From positions 4,524,501 to 4,588,500 of the forward strand of contig NZ_CP012099.1 of the NCBI RefSeq assembly GCF_001182785.1: DNA of 64,000 nt, read 5' to 3'. The position numbers and the translations under genes are program-made. Numbering within the stretch: position 1 is the first letter of the stretch; each line of letters opens with the position of its first letter. This document shows, piece after piece, positions 31,266 to 39,861 of the stretch. The notes beneath the pieces are model-generated. The model had not been told where the DNA came from and made no database searches. It saw only the letters and a list, made by a program, of their open reading frames with translations. This stretch comes from Bacillus thuringiensis (GTDB lineage: Bacteria; Bacillota; Bacilli; Bacillales; Bacillaceae_G).

Positions 31266-33116
31266 TTAATCTTCTTTCGGAAGAACAATTCCTTTATACA
31301 ATTGAACTGTAATAAGGTAATAAATCGTGTAAATAACTACGAAAATTACGATTGGTACCCAAATACGGAAGTACGGATCGACTAAAATAAATCCGAAAAT
31401 ATTCATACCAACTAATACGTGAGCGATACCCACAATTGCTGGGAATAAGAATACTAAGAATAACTCTTTATAAATTGATTTCGTTAATAATTCACGGCGT
31501 ACACCGATTTTACGAAGCATTTGATAACGCGTAATATCTTTTGATGCACCAGAAAGAATTTTGAACATAAGACAGCTTGCCATCATTGCTAAGAAAGCAA
31601 TTCCAAGGAAGAAGCCCATAAACACTGTTCCGCTCGCAAGACCGTAGAACATGTCATACACTTGATATTTACTACTCATTTGCTCAGCTTTTATATTTTT
31701 ATATTTAGCTAGCTGCAACTCGTCAAGTTTTTTCCATTCTTTTGTGTGTGCTACGAAATCGCCTGTTTTTCCAGTAAATACGATTCCTTCTTTACCATTT
31801 ACAGTATCGTACATTTTTTGATCTACAATTTTAATGGCACGATCTTGGTATATATAATATGGTTGGATTGTTCTAAATGCCTCATCCCATTCTTCAGGCA
31901 TTGCTTGTTCATTTTGAGTTTGTTCTGAGCTCACTCCTGCTACTGTACCTACTGGAGCCTCTCCTGAAATTTCTTTATATTTACCGAAATTCTCTTTACC
32001 TACACCATTTCGAATAAATGGCTTATGTTTCTCTAAATCTTCTTTTACATAATAAATATATTTGTCGTCTACTTTATAACGATACTCAGCTTTACTTTTA
32101 AATGATATGCCCTCTAAAATTTTCTTCTCTTCGGCTGTAGGATTATGAATAACTGAATCATAAATTTCAAATCCATCAACCGTTTTTATAACGTTATTTT
32201 TAAACGCCATACCACCTGAAATTGCACCAGCTCCAAGAGCAACTAACATTGCTACCGTAGCAAGCACTTTCGTTAAGCTATTAATACGGAAATTTAATTG
32301 TGCAAATGTAAAAGCATTAAGTCCTTTTTCACTACGCTTTTTATTACTCTTTAACTTTTTAATAATGACTGGAAGGAGTGATCCAAATAGCATGTAAGTA
32401 CCTGCTGTTGTTGTAATTAATGCAATAAGGATTCCCATTTCTCTTAGTTTTTCCATGTAAATCATTGATGCATAGCCAATCCCTAATAAAATAACCGCTA
32501 GGAATGCAACTAAACCTGTCATTTTGCCTTTTACTGCAACACGCTCTGTTTGCGCATCTGCATGTACAAGTTGCAGTACAGAAATACGTGATAATTTAAT
32601 ACTGTTCATAATTGCTGATAATATAAATAGCGCAAAGAAGAAGATGCAAGTAACAGTCATAGATGGCAGGTAGAATGCTTTATAGCCTTCACCAGCAAAT
32701 TCTAATTGTTTCATTAATAACTGTCCGATACCTTCTGCAAGTCCTACCCCAACCACAAGTCCAATTGCAAGAGAAGCAGCACCTAATACAATCGTTTCAA
32801 TAAACATAAGTAATGTAACTTTATGTTTTTTCGCTCCTAACATCATATACATACCAAACTCTTTTTGACGAAGAGATAATAAGAAAGAGTTCGCATATAA
32901 AATATAGAAGAACGTTATGATAGCTAATAAAAATGAACCTGCTTGGAATACGAATCCAATTGATTGAATAACTGAGTTGGATTCGATAAACGCTTTATTC
33001 AGCGCTAACGTTTGAAACATATAAAAAATTGAGATAGACATGACAAGACCGACAAGTAAGACGATATAATCTTTCAGCTTACTTTTTAGCCCTGACATGG
33101 AAAGTTTGAATAACAT
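31266..33116 (-). CDS. BceB-type ABC transporter permease
   Basis: A 616-residue permease of the peptide-antibiotic sensing/detoxification kind. It has about ten helices: one near the N-terminus, FtsX-like groups near 60-250, a large extracellular loop of about 200 residues (roughly 310-510) and three C-terminal helices. The sequence LRQKEFGMYMMLGAKKHKV is the typical coupling segment of FtsX-like permeases. It is transcribed 18 bases after its ATPase gene. BceAB transporters usually neighbour a histidine kinase and response regulator; none is present here. Confidence 0.88.
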   Translation of the reverse strand: MLFKLSMSGLKSKLKDYIVLLVGLVMSISIFYMFQTLALNKAFIESNSVIQSIGFVFQAGSFLLAIITFFYILYANSFLLSLRQKEFGMYMMLGAKKHKVTLLMFIETIVLGAASLAIGLVVGVGLAEGIGQLLMKQLEFAGEGYKAFYLPSMTVTCIFFFALFILSAIMNSIKLSRISVLQLVHADAQTERVAVKGKMTGLVAFLAVILLGIGYASMIYMEKLREMGILIALITTTAGTYMLFGSLLPVIIKKLKSNKKRSEKGLNAFTFAQLNFRINSLTKVLATVAMLVALGAGAISGGMAFKNNVIKTVDGFEIYDSVIHNPTAEEKKILEGISFKSKAEYRYKVDDKYIYYVKEDLEKHKPFIRNGVGKENFGKYKEISGEAPVGTVAGVSSEQTQNEQAMPEEWDEAFRTIQPYYIYQDRAIKIVDQKMYDTVNGKEGIVFTGKTGDFVAHTKEWKKLDELQLAKYKNIKAEQMSSKYQVYDMFYGLASGTVFMGFFLGIAFLAMMASCLMFKILSGASKDITRYQMLRKIGVRRELLTKSIYKELFLVFLFPAIVGIAHVLVGMNIFGFILVDPYFRIWVPIVIFVVIYTIYYLITVQLYKGIVLPKED

Positions 33117-33134
33117 GCTCTAGAACCTCCTTTC

Positions 33135-33896
33135 TTACGCTTTTTGTGTACCTAAGTCCGCAAGCACATCTAAAATTTCTTTATAAAACTCTTCACGTGT
33201 ACCGTCGCGGTGAATTTCTTTATATAGCTCACCATCTTGAATGAATAAAATACGCTGACAGTAACTTGCACTATACGGATCATGTGTAACCATCATAATA
33301 GATACGCCTTGATCTTTATTTAAGTTTGTCATCGCATCAAGTAAACTCGTTGCATTTTTAGAATCAAGCGCTCCTGTTGGCTCGTCCCCTAAAATAATTG
33401 CAGGCTCATGTACTAAAGCACGCGCTGCTGCTGAACGTTGTTTCTGTCCACCAGATACTTCAGATGGATACTTTTGAAGAATTTCTGTAATCCCTAACAT
33501 ATCCGCTACTTTTTCTACTTTCGGTCCAATATTACGTGACGCGACACCTTGAAGAGATAATGGAAGTGCGATGTTTTCATAAATAGATAAGTTCTCTAAT
33601 AGGTTAAAGTCTTGGAAAATGAATCCTAATTTTTGTGAACGGAAATCAGAAAGTTCACCTTGCTTCATTTTCGTAATATCCGTACCCGCAATTTCAACAA
33701 CGCCGCCCGTTGCTTTATCAAGTGTTGAAATTACGTTTAATAATGTCGTTTTACCAGAACCAGATGGTCCCATAATCCCTACAAACTCACCCTCTTGAAT
33801 TGAGAATGAAACACCTTTTAACGCATGTGATTGGTTCTCACCTTTTTTACCGTACACTTTTTGGACGTTTTTCACGTCTACAACTGGTTTCGTCAT
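33135..33896 (-). CDS. BceA-type ABC transporter ATPase
   Basis: A 253-residue ATPase with Walker A GPSGSGKTT (about 43-51), Q-loop FIFQDFNLL, signature SGGQKQR and Walker B IILGDEPTGALD. The length and the C-terminal section fit the MacB/BceA group. It energises the BceB-like permease encoded downstream; the pair probably removes or senses cell-wall-active peptides. It is first in a two-gene operon. Confidence 0.92.
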   Translation of the reverse strand: MTKPVVDVKNVQKVYGKKGENQSHALKGVSFSIQEGEFVGIMGPSGSGKTTLLNVISTLDKATGGVVEIAGTDITKMKQGELSDFRSQKLGFIFQDFNLLENLSIYENIALPLSLQGVASRNIGPKVEKVADMLGITEILQKYPSEVSGGQKQRSAAARALVHEPAIILGDEPTGALDSKNATSLLDAMTNLNKDQGVSIMMVTHDPYSASYCQRILFIQDGELYKEIHRDGTREEFYKEILDVLADLGTQKA

Positions 33897-34018
33897 ATAT
33901 ATCCTCCTACGCTTGTTTTTCCATTACCTATTTTGCGCTTTTTAGAGGCGAACTGCTATTTGTTAACATTACATTTACCTTACACTTTTGTAATATAAAA
34001 AAGATAAGTGTGTAAGGT

Positions 34019-34103
34019 TCGGTGATAAATGAAATTTTATTAGCGATTTCTCAAATATATCGGTGATTCGCGAACGAATATCGACTTTCCGAAAAAAATG
34101 ACA
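34019..34103. repeat. Dispersed intergenic repeat, copy B
   Basis: GGTGATAAATGAAATTTTAT followed by TAGCGATTTCTCAAATATATCG and CGACTTTCCGAAAAAAATGACA-like sequence; same family as copies at 28.4, 37.5 and 51.8 kb. Confidence 0.6.
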
Positions 34104-34108
34104 ATAAA

Positions 34109-34141
34109 AATGGGCTGTTCCACAAAAGGAACAGCCCACTT
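34109..34141 (-). terminator. Terminator after the DUF418 gene
   Basis: TGGGCTGTTCC/GGAACAGCCCA around ACAAAA, with an A-rich flank that reads as T-rich on the minus strand. Confidence 0.85.
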
Positions 34142-34147
34142 CTCTCT

Positions 34148-35170
34148 TTATTTCTTTAAAGGTGTTACCGTCCAATAGGTAATAACACGCCAAATCCATT
34201 CTAATGGACCCATTTTAAAGATTTTCATCCAAATTACGCTAAATACAATTTGAATTGCATAAATTGCAATACATACATATAACGTCTGCATGTAAGTTAA
34301 GTTTTCTGCAAAGTTAAATACACTTCCTGCGATTAAAATCATTGCAGTTTGTCCAATATAATTCGTTAAAGCCATTCGGCCATAATATTTCAGTGGTGCT
34401 AACAATGTTTGAACTAGTTTTAATTGAAGTAATAAAATTAATGCTCCAACATAGAAAGCTGAAATAATCGGTCCAACTGTAACACCAATTTTTAAAAATT
34501 GGCTTGCAGCATTCATTGTTCCATCCTCATTCTCAAGTATCATATTTATAAATGGTTCAGCAGGAACGTGCCCATATTGATACCATACAGCTATGACACT
34601 TAAAACAAACATAATACCTGTAAAAATAGCGACTTTCTTTATATTTTGCACAAGGTTTTCAAATACACGATATTGTCCTGCAGCAAGCCCTAATAAAATT
34701 AAGCCAAGTGGTAATAGTTCTTTAACTCCCATTACACTGAAGGCAATTGTCAAAATAAATCCTAGTACTAGGTTCACTGCTTTTTTCGCTTTATAAAACG
34801 GTAAAACGATTAATCCGCAAATTGCGTATAACGCCAGCGCTTCCCCAGGCTGAAACATTTGATGAATTAAACCAAAAATAAATAATGCTACTAAGCGACG
34901 TAAAAATAAAACATAGCCATTTTTCCCTTTCGCAATCGCTCTTGAAATAAAGATATAAAATCCTACTCCAAATAAGAATGAGAAGATTGAGAAGAAACGA
35001 CCTTCTACAAATAAGTATAGAAACCTTTGATAGCTCACATCCACTGTATTAGGATCTGGGATTTTAATATGAAGTAGTGCAAGAATATTTACTAAAATAA
35101 TCCCCAGTAGTGCAAAGCCACGAATGTAATCTAACTCATCAATTCGTTTGTTTGTAATATTGTTCCCCAT
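34148..35170 (-). CDS. DUF418-family membrane protein
   Basis: A 340-residue integral membrane protein with about nine or ten helices. The opening KRIDELDYIRGFALLGIILVN is the usual start of the DUF418/YeiB group, and the C-terminal third has the conserved GRMALTNYIGQ and GPLEWIWRVITY. These proteins resemble acyltransferase-3 membrane domains; no function is established for this one. It is monocistronic. Confidence 0.85.
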   Translation of the reverse strand: MGNNITNKRIDELDYIRGFALLGIILVNILALLHIKIPDPNTVDVSYQRFLYLFVEGRFFSIFSFLFGVGFYIFISRAIAKGKNGYVLFLRRLVALFIFGLIHQMFQPGEALALYAICGLIVLPFYKAKKAVNLVLGFILTIAFSVMGVKELLPLGLILLGLAAGQYRVFENLVQNIKKVAIFTGIMFVLSVIAVWYQYGHVPAEPFINMILENEDGTMNAASQFLKIGVTVGPIISAFYVGALILLLQLKLVQTLLAPLKYYGRMALTNYIGQTAMILIAGSVFNFAENLTYMQTLYVCIAIYAIQIVFSVIWMKIFKMGPLEWIWRVITYWTVTPLKK

Positions 35171-35283
35171 AAAGCAGCTCCTTGTCCAAAATTTAATCCT
35201 CCCTTACTCTACTGGAAAAGGACAATTACAACTATCGGCAAACCTTACAGGAATCTTACATTATTGTCATATAGCAAAATAAA

Positions 35284-35306
35284 ACCAGGTCATATTGCGA
35301 CCTGGT
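35284..35306 (-). terminator. Terminator after the 49-residue gene
   Basis: ACCAGGTC/GACCTGGT with a 7-base loop, followed on the minus strand by TTTTATTTT; it abuts the stop codon at 35307. Confidence 0.8.
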
Positions 35307-35456
35307 CTACTCTGATTGTTTCGACTTTTGAGGTTGTCCTTTTTTACTATTACGCTGTTTTACTTGAACAATCGGATCAAGTTCATTCGAAAACTCAGCG
35401 TTATGTCCATTTTGTGTTTTTTGCTCTGGGTTATTTTGATCTGAACGTTTCGCCAT
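35307..35456 (-). CDS. Small hydrophilic protein, 49 residues
   Basis: Reads MAKRSDQNNPEQKTQNGHNA and continues with EFSNELDPIVQVKQ before a basic tail KKGQPQKSKQSE. AAGGAG lies nine bases before the ATG, and a terminator follows the stop. Composition (Gln, Asn, Lys, Ser; no Cys or Trp) is like small spore proteins, and EFSNELD faintly recalls YfhD-type proteins. The assignment is open. It lies 15 bases from the downstream end of the ytzC-like gene, with which it may share a transcript. Confidence 0.6.
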   Translation of the reverse strand: MAKRSDQNNPEQKTQNGHNAEFSNELDPIVQVKQRNSKKGQPQKSKQSE

Positions 35457-35471
35457 TACATTCACTCCTTA

Positions 35472-35735
35472 TTAGTGCGGTGTAATAATCATTTGATGTT
35501 GCAATTGGCGAATTGCCATACGTGCTCTATTTAATTGCTCACGTTGCTCATCATTTGCATGTTGTTGCATCGTTTGTAAATCGTTATACGCTTGTTCTAA
35601 TTGTAACTGCGCATCCGAATACTCCATCGTATTATAATGCTCTTGTCTCATACCTTGGTCTAATTGTTCTTTCGCATATTCCACCGCTTGTTCCGCTTGT
35701 GTAATATACGATTCAAGTGATTGACGCTCTGCCAT
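35472..35735 (-). CDS. ytzC: YtzC-like DUF2524 protein
   Basis: An 87-residue helical, Gln-rich protein (SLESYITQAEQAVEYAKEQL; repeated heptad-like Leu/Ala/Gln patterns), probably a coiled coil. It resembles B. subtilis YtzC (DUF2524), which also lies beside ytqA. TTG 35756 is in frame, but AAGGAGGG is spaced for ATG 35735. Function is unknown. It is divergent from ytqA. Confidence 0.75.
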   Translation of the reverse strand: MAERQSLESYITQAEQAVEYAKEQLDQGMRQEHYNTMEYSDAQLQLEQAYNDLQTMQQHANDEQREQLNRARMAIRQLQHQMIITPH

Positions 35736-35846
35736 AATTGTCCCTCCTTGCTTCAATTCCCCTTTAGTGTGTCCCTTCCTTATGAACCTTATGAGTATGT
35801 TATAATGGATTTTGTGTTATTTTGACTCGGCTTAGGAGGGAAAGTA

Positions 35847-36806
35847 ATGAAGGTTCAAAACCCTTTTCCATATACAAACGACAATAAACGTTATCATACA
35901 TGGAATTATCATTTACGAAATGAATTTGGTGAAAAAATCTTTAAAGTTTCATTAGATGCTGGCTTCGATTGCCCGAACCGTGACGGTACAGTTGCTTATG
36001 GCGGTTGTACATTTTGCAGTGCTGCTGGATCTGGTGACTTCGCTGGCGATCGCCGCGATGATGTTATAACGCAATATCATGAAATGAAAGAAAAAATGCG
36101 CTCAAAGTGGAAAGACGGAAAATGTATCGCTTATTTCCAGGCGTACACAAATACACATGCACCACTTGAAGTGTTAAAAGAAAAATTCGAACCGCTTCTA
36201 GCAGAAAAAGACGTTGTCGGTCTTTCTATTGCGACTCGTCCAGATTGTTTACCGGACGATGTTGTTGAATATTTAGCGGACTTAAATAAACGCACTTACC
36301 TTTGGGTTGAACTCGGACTACAGACTGTTCATGAACGTACTGCAAATCTTATTAATCGCGCTCACGATTATCCGTCTTATGTGGAAGGTGTAAATAAATT
36401 ACGTAAGCACGGCATTCGAGTTTGTTCTCATATTATTAACGGCCTTCCACTTGAAGATTACGACATGATGATGGAAACAGCTCGTGAAGTAGCGAAGCTT
36501 GACGTACAAGGAATTAAAATCCACTTACTTCACTTATTAAAAGGAACGCCAATGGTGAAGCAATATGAAAAAGGACAACTCGAGTTCCTTTCTCTTGAGG
36601 ATTACGTAAGTCTCGTTGTTGACCAACTTGAAATTATTCCAGAAGACGTAATTGTGCACCGTATCACAGGTGACGGTCCACCTGATTTAATGATTGGCCC
36701 AATGTGGAGCTTAAATAAATGGGAAGTATTAAATTCCATCGATGCAGAATTTGTACGCCGCGGAAGCTGGCAAGGAAAATATGCAAATGAGGAGAAACAA
36801 AAATGA
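35847..36806 (+). CDS. ytqA: Radical SAM protein YtqA (TIGR01212 family)
   Basis: A 319-residue radical-SAM enzyme. The cysteine motif is in FDCPNRDGTVAYGGCTFCSAAGSGDF (around residues 43-65; CxxC in GCTFC with an earlier Cys). Its B. subtilis counterpart has been tied to wobble-uridine modification of tRNA (mnm5s2U pathway) and renamed MnmL, as I recall. This fits the next gene, mnmM, which it overlaps by four bases (ATGA), so both products should act in one pathway. Confidence 0.88.
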   Translation: MKVQNPFPYTNDNKRYHTWNYHLRNEFGEKIFKVSLDAGFDCPNRDGTVAYGGCTFCSAAGSGDFAGDRRDDVITQYHEMKEKMRSKWKDGKCIAYFQAYTNTHAPLEVLKEKFEPLLAEKDVVGLSIATRPDCLPDDVVEYLADLNKRTYLWVELGLQTVHERTANLINRAHDYPSYVEGVNKLRKHGIRVCSHIINGLPLEDYDMMMETAREVAKLDVQGIKIHLLHLLKGTPMVKQYEKGQLEFLSLEDYVSLVVDQLEIIPEDVIVHRITGDGPPDLMIGPMWSLNKWEVLNSIDAEFVRRGSWQGKYANEEKQK

Positions 36807-37375
36807 AATTAGAACGTGTATTACCGTTTGCTCGCACTCTCTTGCAAACAGCAGTAAAAGAAGGCGATTACGCTGTAGATGCAACACTCGGCAATGGGCA
36901 TGACACTTGCTTCCTAGCTGAAATCGTTGGAGATAACGGAAAAGTATTTGGATTTGATATTCAAAAAGAGGCAATTGAAAGCTCAACAACTCGTCTAAAA
37001 GAAAAAGAGCTTTTTGAACGTACTGTTTTAGTTCACGATAGTCACGATACGCTTCTATCCGTATTACCGGAAGATGCAAAAGGAAAAGTAACAGGCGCAA
37101 TTTTCAACTTAGGTTACCTTCCAGGCGGAGACAAGCATATCGTTACAAAACCGAACTCAACAATCTCAGCGATTGAACAATTATTAGAAGTAATGGCACC
37201 TGAAGGTATCATCGTCCTTGTTATTTACCACGGACATCCAGAAGGACAAGTAGAACGCGACGCTGTTCTCAAATTTGCCGAAGAACTAGACCAAAAACAA
37301 GCGCACGTACTGCGATACGGCTTCATTAACCAGCAAAATAACCCACCATTTATTGTGGCGATTGAGAAGCGATAA
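36803..37375 (+). CDS. mnmM: tRNA (mnm5s2U34) methyltransferase MnmM (YtqB)
   Basis: A 190-residue class I SAM-dependent methyltransferase. Motif I is VDATLGNGHDTCFLAE near residue 25, followed by GFDIQKEAIE; the catalytic-type motif NLGYLPGGD is near residue 100. B. subtilis YtqB methylates nm5s2U34 to mnm5s2U34 in tRNA. Translation is coupled to ytqA through the ATGA overlap. A repeat-rich intergenic region follows before the terminator at 37.65 kb. Confidence 0.9.
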   Translation: MKLERVLPFARTLLQTAVKEGDYAVDATLGNGHDTCFLAEIVGDNGKVFGFDIQKEAIESSTTRLKEKELFERTVLVHDSHDTLLSVLPEDAKGKVTGAIFNLGYLPGGDKHIVTKPNSTISAIEQLLEVMAPEGIIVLVIYHGHPEGQVERDAVLKFAEELDQKQAHVLRYGFINQQNNPPFIVAIEKR

Positions 37376-37429
37376 AGTGAAACTTTAATCAGTGGGGGCA
37401 TCCCCACTGATTATTAGTTGAACCAATCG
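37376..37429. repeat. Palindromic intergenic element with GTGAAACTTTAAT head
   Basis: AAAGTGAAACTTTAATCAGT is followed by the palindrome ATCAGTGGGGGCATCCCCACTGAT (37388-37411). The head GTGAAACTTTAA also occurs near 11466 and, as TTGAAACTTTAAT, near 5705, each time next to a gene end or gene-free area. Confidence 0.5.
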
Positions 37430-37430
37430 G

Positions 37431-37512
37431 GCATTTATGGGCAGTTTATCTCCCACCTAACCTCTTTGCTCCAGGCGAATTTTAAGGTGGGAGTTTTACT
37501 GCCCGTTAATGC
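37431..37512. repeat. Nested long hairpin element
   Basis: GCATT-TAT-GGGCAG-TTTAT-CTCCCACCT pairs with AGGTGGGAG-TTTTA-CTGCCC-GTT-AATGC, three helices separated by matched internal loops around a 22-25 base loop. It resembles B. cereus-group intergenic repeat (bcr-type) elements; family not identified. Confidence 0.55.
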
Positions 37513-37515
37513 GGG

Positions 37516-37650
37516 GTAATATATCAACGATTTTTCAATTATATCTATCGTAACTCAGGATATATCAACGGTTTTTTCGATATATCTATCATAACTTACA
37601 ATATATCAACGATTTCTCGGATATATCGATTGTTCGACAAAACGTAACAA
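37516..37650. repeat. Dispersed intergenic repeat, copy C (three units)
   Basis: Three successive units of ATATATCAACGATTT-like sequence followed by ATATCTATCGTAAC or ATATATCGATT, about 40 bases apart, ending TTCGACAAAACGTAACA. Confidence 0.6.
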
Positions 37651-37682
37651 AAAAAGACGTGCATTCACTGCACGTTTTTTTG
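37648..37682 (+). terminator. Terminator after ytqA-mnmM
   Basis: ACGTGCA/TGCACGT around TTCAC, flanked by an A-run and a T-run of seven. Confidence 0.85.
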
Positions 37683-37730
37683 TTATCCTCCTATATAATG
37701 GATATATACAATCTTAAAGGAGACGAAACA

Positions 37731-38405
37731 ATGATCGGAATACTAGCAGGAATGGGACCAAAATCAACTGGACCATTCGTCGATATAGTTGTAGCAAAGT
37801 GCCAAACAATATATGGAGCAAAGCATGATATGGACTTTCCTCATATGATGATTTACTCGTGCCCAACACCGTTTTACATGGATCGCCCTATTGATCACGA
37901 AGCGATGAAAAAAGCGATTATTGAAGGAGCACAAAAACTTGAAAGTACTGGCGCAAGCTTTATCGCTATGCCGTGCAATACGGCGCATCTTTATTTTGAA
38001 GAATTACAGCGATCTCTTTCTATTCCTATTTTGAATATAGTTGATGAGACGTTAAAAACAATTCCTGAAAATACAAAAAGAGTTGCTCTTCTCGCAACAG
38101 AAGCAACTGTTCAAGCTGGGATTTACCAAGATGGGATTGCAAAACGTAATATAGAGTACATTCATCATGAAAAATGGCAGGAAATGATTAATCAAATTAT
38201 TACTTGGATTAAATCTGGAGAGAGTGAAGAAGCTCGCGAATTGTGGAATGCGCTCGTTTTACAGTTGGAAGATGAAGTAGATACTGCAATTATCGCATGT
38301 ACCGATTTGAATGTGGTGGCGAGTGAGGATTTTGTTGATTCTGCTCAATGTCTTGCGAAAGCGGTTGTTGAGATGTATTTATCAAATAAGAAGAAATATT
38401 TATAA
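37731..38405 (+). CDS. Aspartate/glutamate racemase family protein
   Basis: A 224-residue cofactor-independent amino acid racemase. The N-terminus GILAGMGPKSTGPF is diagnostic; the two catalytic cysteines are Cys82 (MPCNTAH) and Cys190 (IACTDL, usually GCTE). Substrate could be aspartate or another amino acid; YgeA/RacX-like racemases are equally possible. AAAGGAG precedes ATG 37731; the longer upstream frame crosses the terminator of the previous operon and is rejected. Confidence 0.88.
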   Translation: MIGILAGMGPKSTGPFVDIVVAKCQTIYGAKHDMDFPHMMIYSCPTPFYMDRPIDHEAMKKAIIEGAQKLESTGASFIAMPCNTAHLYFEELQRSLSIPILNIVDETLKTIPENTKRVALLATEATVQAGIYQDGIAKRNIEYIHHEKWQEMINQIITWIKSGESEEARELWNALVLQLEDEVDTAIIACTDLNVVASEDFVDSAQCLAKAVVEMYLSNKKKYL

Positions 38406-38524
38406 ATGTTGAAACCCCTAAAAACTTTTAACTTTCTTCACAATTCTTTCAAAGTAATCACACTTAATCTCGCTATATTAAATAAGTAGTTATTCATATA
38501 GGGAAGGTTAGGGGAACTGAAAGT

Positions 38525-39826
38525 ATGAAACAAAATCGTTCGCTTCATTACATTTTTTGGCGTTGGCATTTTTATGCTGGGCTTTTTATTACGCCGCTTC
38601 TTATTACTTTGTCACTAAGCGGAATTGGGTATTTATTTCGGGAGGAAGTTGAAGATTTCATCTATAAAGATTTATATTTTGGGAAGAGTGCTCAAACAGA
38701 ATCTATTTCGATGTCTGATTCTATTTCCTTAACAGAGAAAAAATATCCACATTATAGCGTGGCGAAAATTAGTGAATTTAATGGGGATTATAATACGAGA
38801 CTTACGATTGCAAATGGGTATACTGGGCAACAAAAATATGTGTATTTAGATAGTAATAATCAAATTGTTGGGGATCAAAACGCAAGTGAAACATTTGCCA
38901 ATATAATGAGGGAATTACATAGTTCTCTTTTAGTTGGTGGCACTGTCGTCAACTATACTGTAGAACTTGCGGCATGCTGGACAATCTTTTTAATCGTAAC
39001 CGGATTGTACATGAGTATACGCCAATTCAAAAACACACCCTCATCCAATAAGCGAGAGAAAGCAAAAAGACGTCATTCTATTATCGGTATTATATTTACA
39101 ATTCCTCTCTTTCTGCTAATCGCATCTGGATTGCCATGGTCAGGATTTATGGGGAACCAAATTTATAAAATTGCATCTTCTAATGAATCACTCGGATATC
39201 CAAAATTGTACATGGCACCGCCTGAATCAAAGGTAAAAGAATTGCCGTGGGCAACAAGAAAAGAAGCTCCTCCTGAATCGAATTCAAATGAACCGAAAGC
39301 AATTTCTGTCGATGAATTACAAAAAGGAATTGAAATAAAGAAGCCATATGTTATTTCACTACCAGCTGATCCGAAAGGTGTATTCACTGTTTCGAAATCG
39401 AGCGGTTCTGGTATTACAGGGATGCATGTTGCACCAAGTGAAGAGATAACAGCTTACTTTGATCAATATAGCGGGGAACTCATTTCAAAAACGGACTATC
39501 GTGATTATGGATTACTTGCACAATGGTTCACTTACGGTATCCCGCTTCATGAAGGACATTTATTCGGATGGCCAAATAAAATATTATGCTTACTAACGAC
39601 ATTATCTCTACTACTTCTCATTTATTACGGAATAAAAATGTGGTTAGCAAGAAAGCCGAAAGGAAAATTAGCAGCACCTCCAAAACAAAGAGATAAGAAA
39701 AGTATATTCGTTTTCTTTATCATGATGGTTATACTAGGCGCTGTCATGCCTTTATTCGGACTATCTGTTTTAGTTATTTTTGCAATTGAACTTCTCATAT
39801 ATGTATTTTCAAAAATACGGTCATAA
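38525..39826 (+). CDS. PepSY-associated membrane protein
   Basis: A 433-residue protein with the PepSY-TM layout: a first helix with histidines (HYIFWRWHFYAGLFITPLLI), an extracytoplasmic PepSY domain (residues ~60-140), two middle helices (~150-210), a second extracytoplasmic part and C-terminal helices with IPLHEGHLFGWPNK. The conserved histidines suggest heme or metal binding; relatives are often iron-related reductases. I see no Fur box upstream. It is monocistronic. Confidence 0.85.
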   Translation: MKQNRSLHYIFWRWHFYAGLFITPLLITLSLSGIGYLFREEVEDFIYKDLYFGKSAQTESISMSDSISLTEKKYPHYSVAKISEFNGDYNTRLTIANGYTGQQKYVYLDSNNQIVGDQNASETFANIMRELHSSLLVGGTVVNYTVELAACWTIFLIVTGLYMSIRQFKNTPSSNKREKAKRRHSIIGIIFTIPLFLLIASGLPWSGFMGNQIYKIASSNESLGYPKLYMAPPESKVKELPWATRKEAPPESNSNEPKAISVDELQKGIEIKKPYVISLPADPKGVFTVSKSSGSGITGMHVAPSEEITAYFDQYSGELISKTDYRDYGLLAQWFTYGIPLHEGHLFGWPNKILCLLTTLSLLLLIYYGIKMWLARKPKGKLAAPPKQRDKKSIFVFFIMMVILGAVMPLFGLSVLVIFAIELLIYVFSKIRS

Positions 39827-39827
39827 T

Positions 39828-39858
39828 AAAAAAAACCACTCTACATGAGTGGTTTTCT
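39828..39858. terminator. Bidirectional terminator
   Basis: AAAACCACT/AGTGGTTTT with loop CTACATG between convergent genes. Confidence 0.85.
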
Positions 39859-39861
39859 TCA

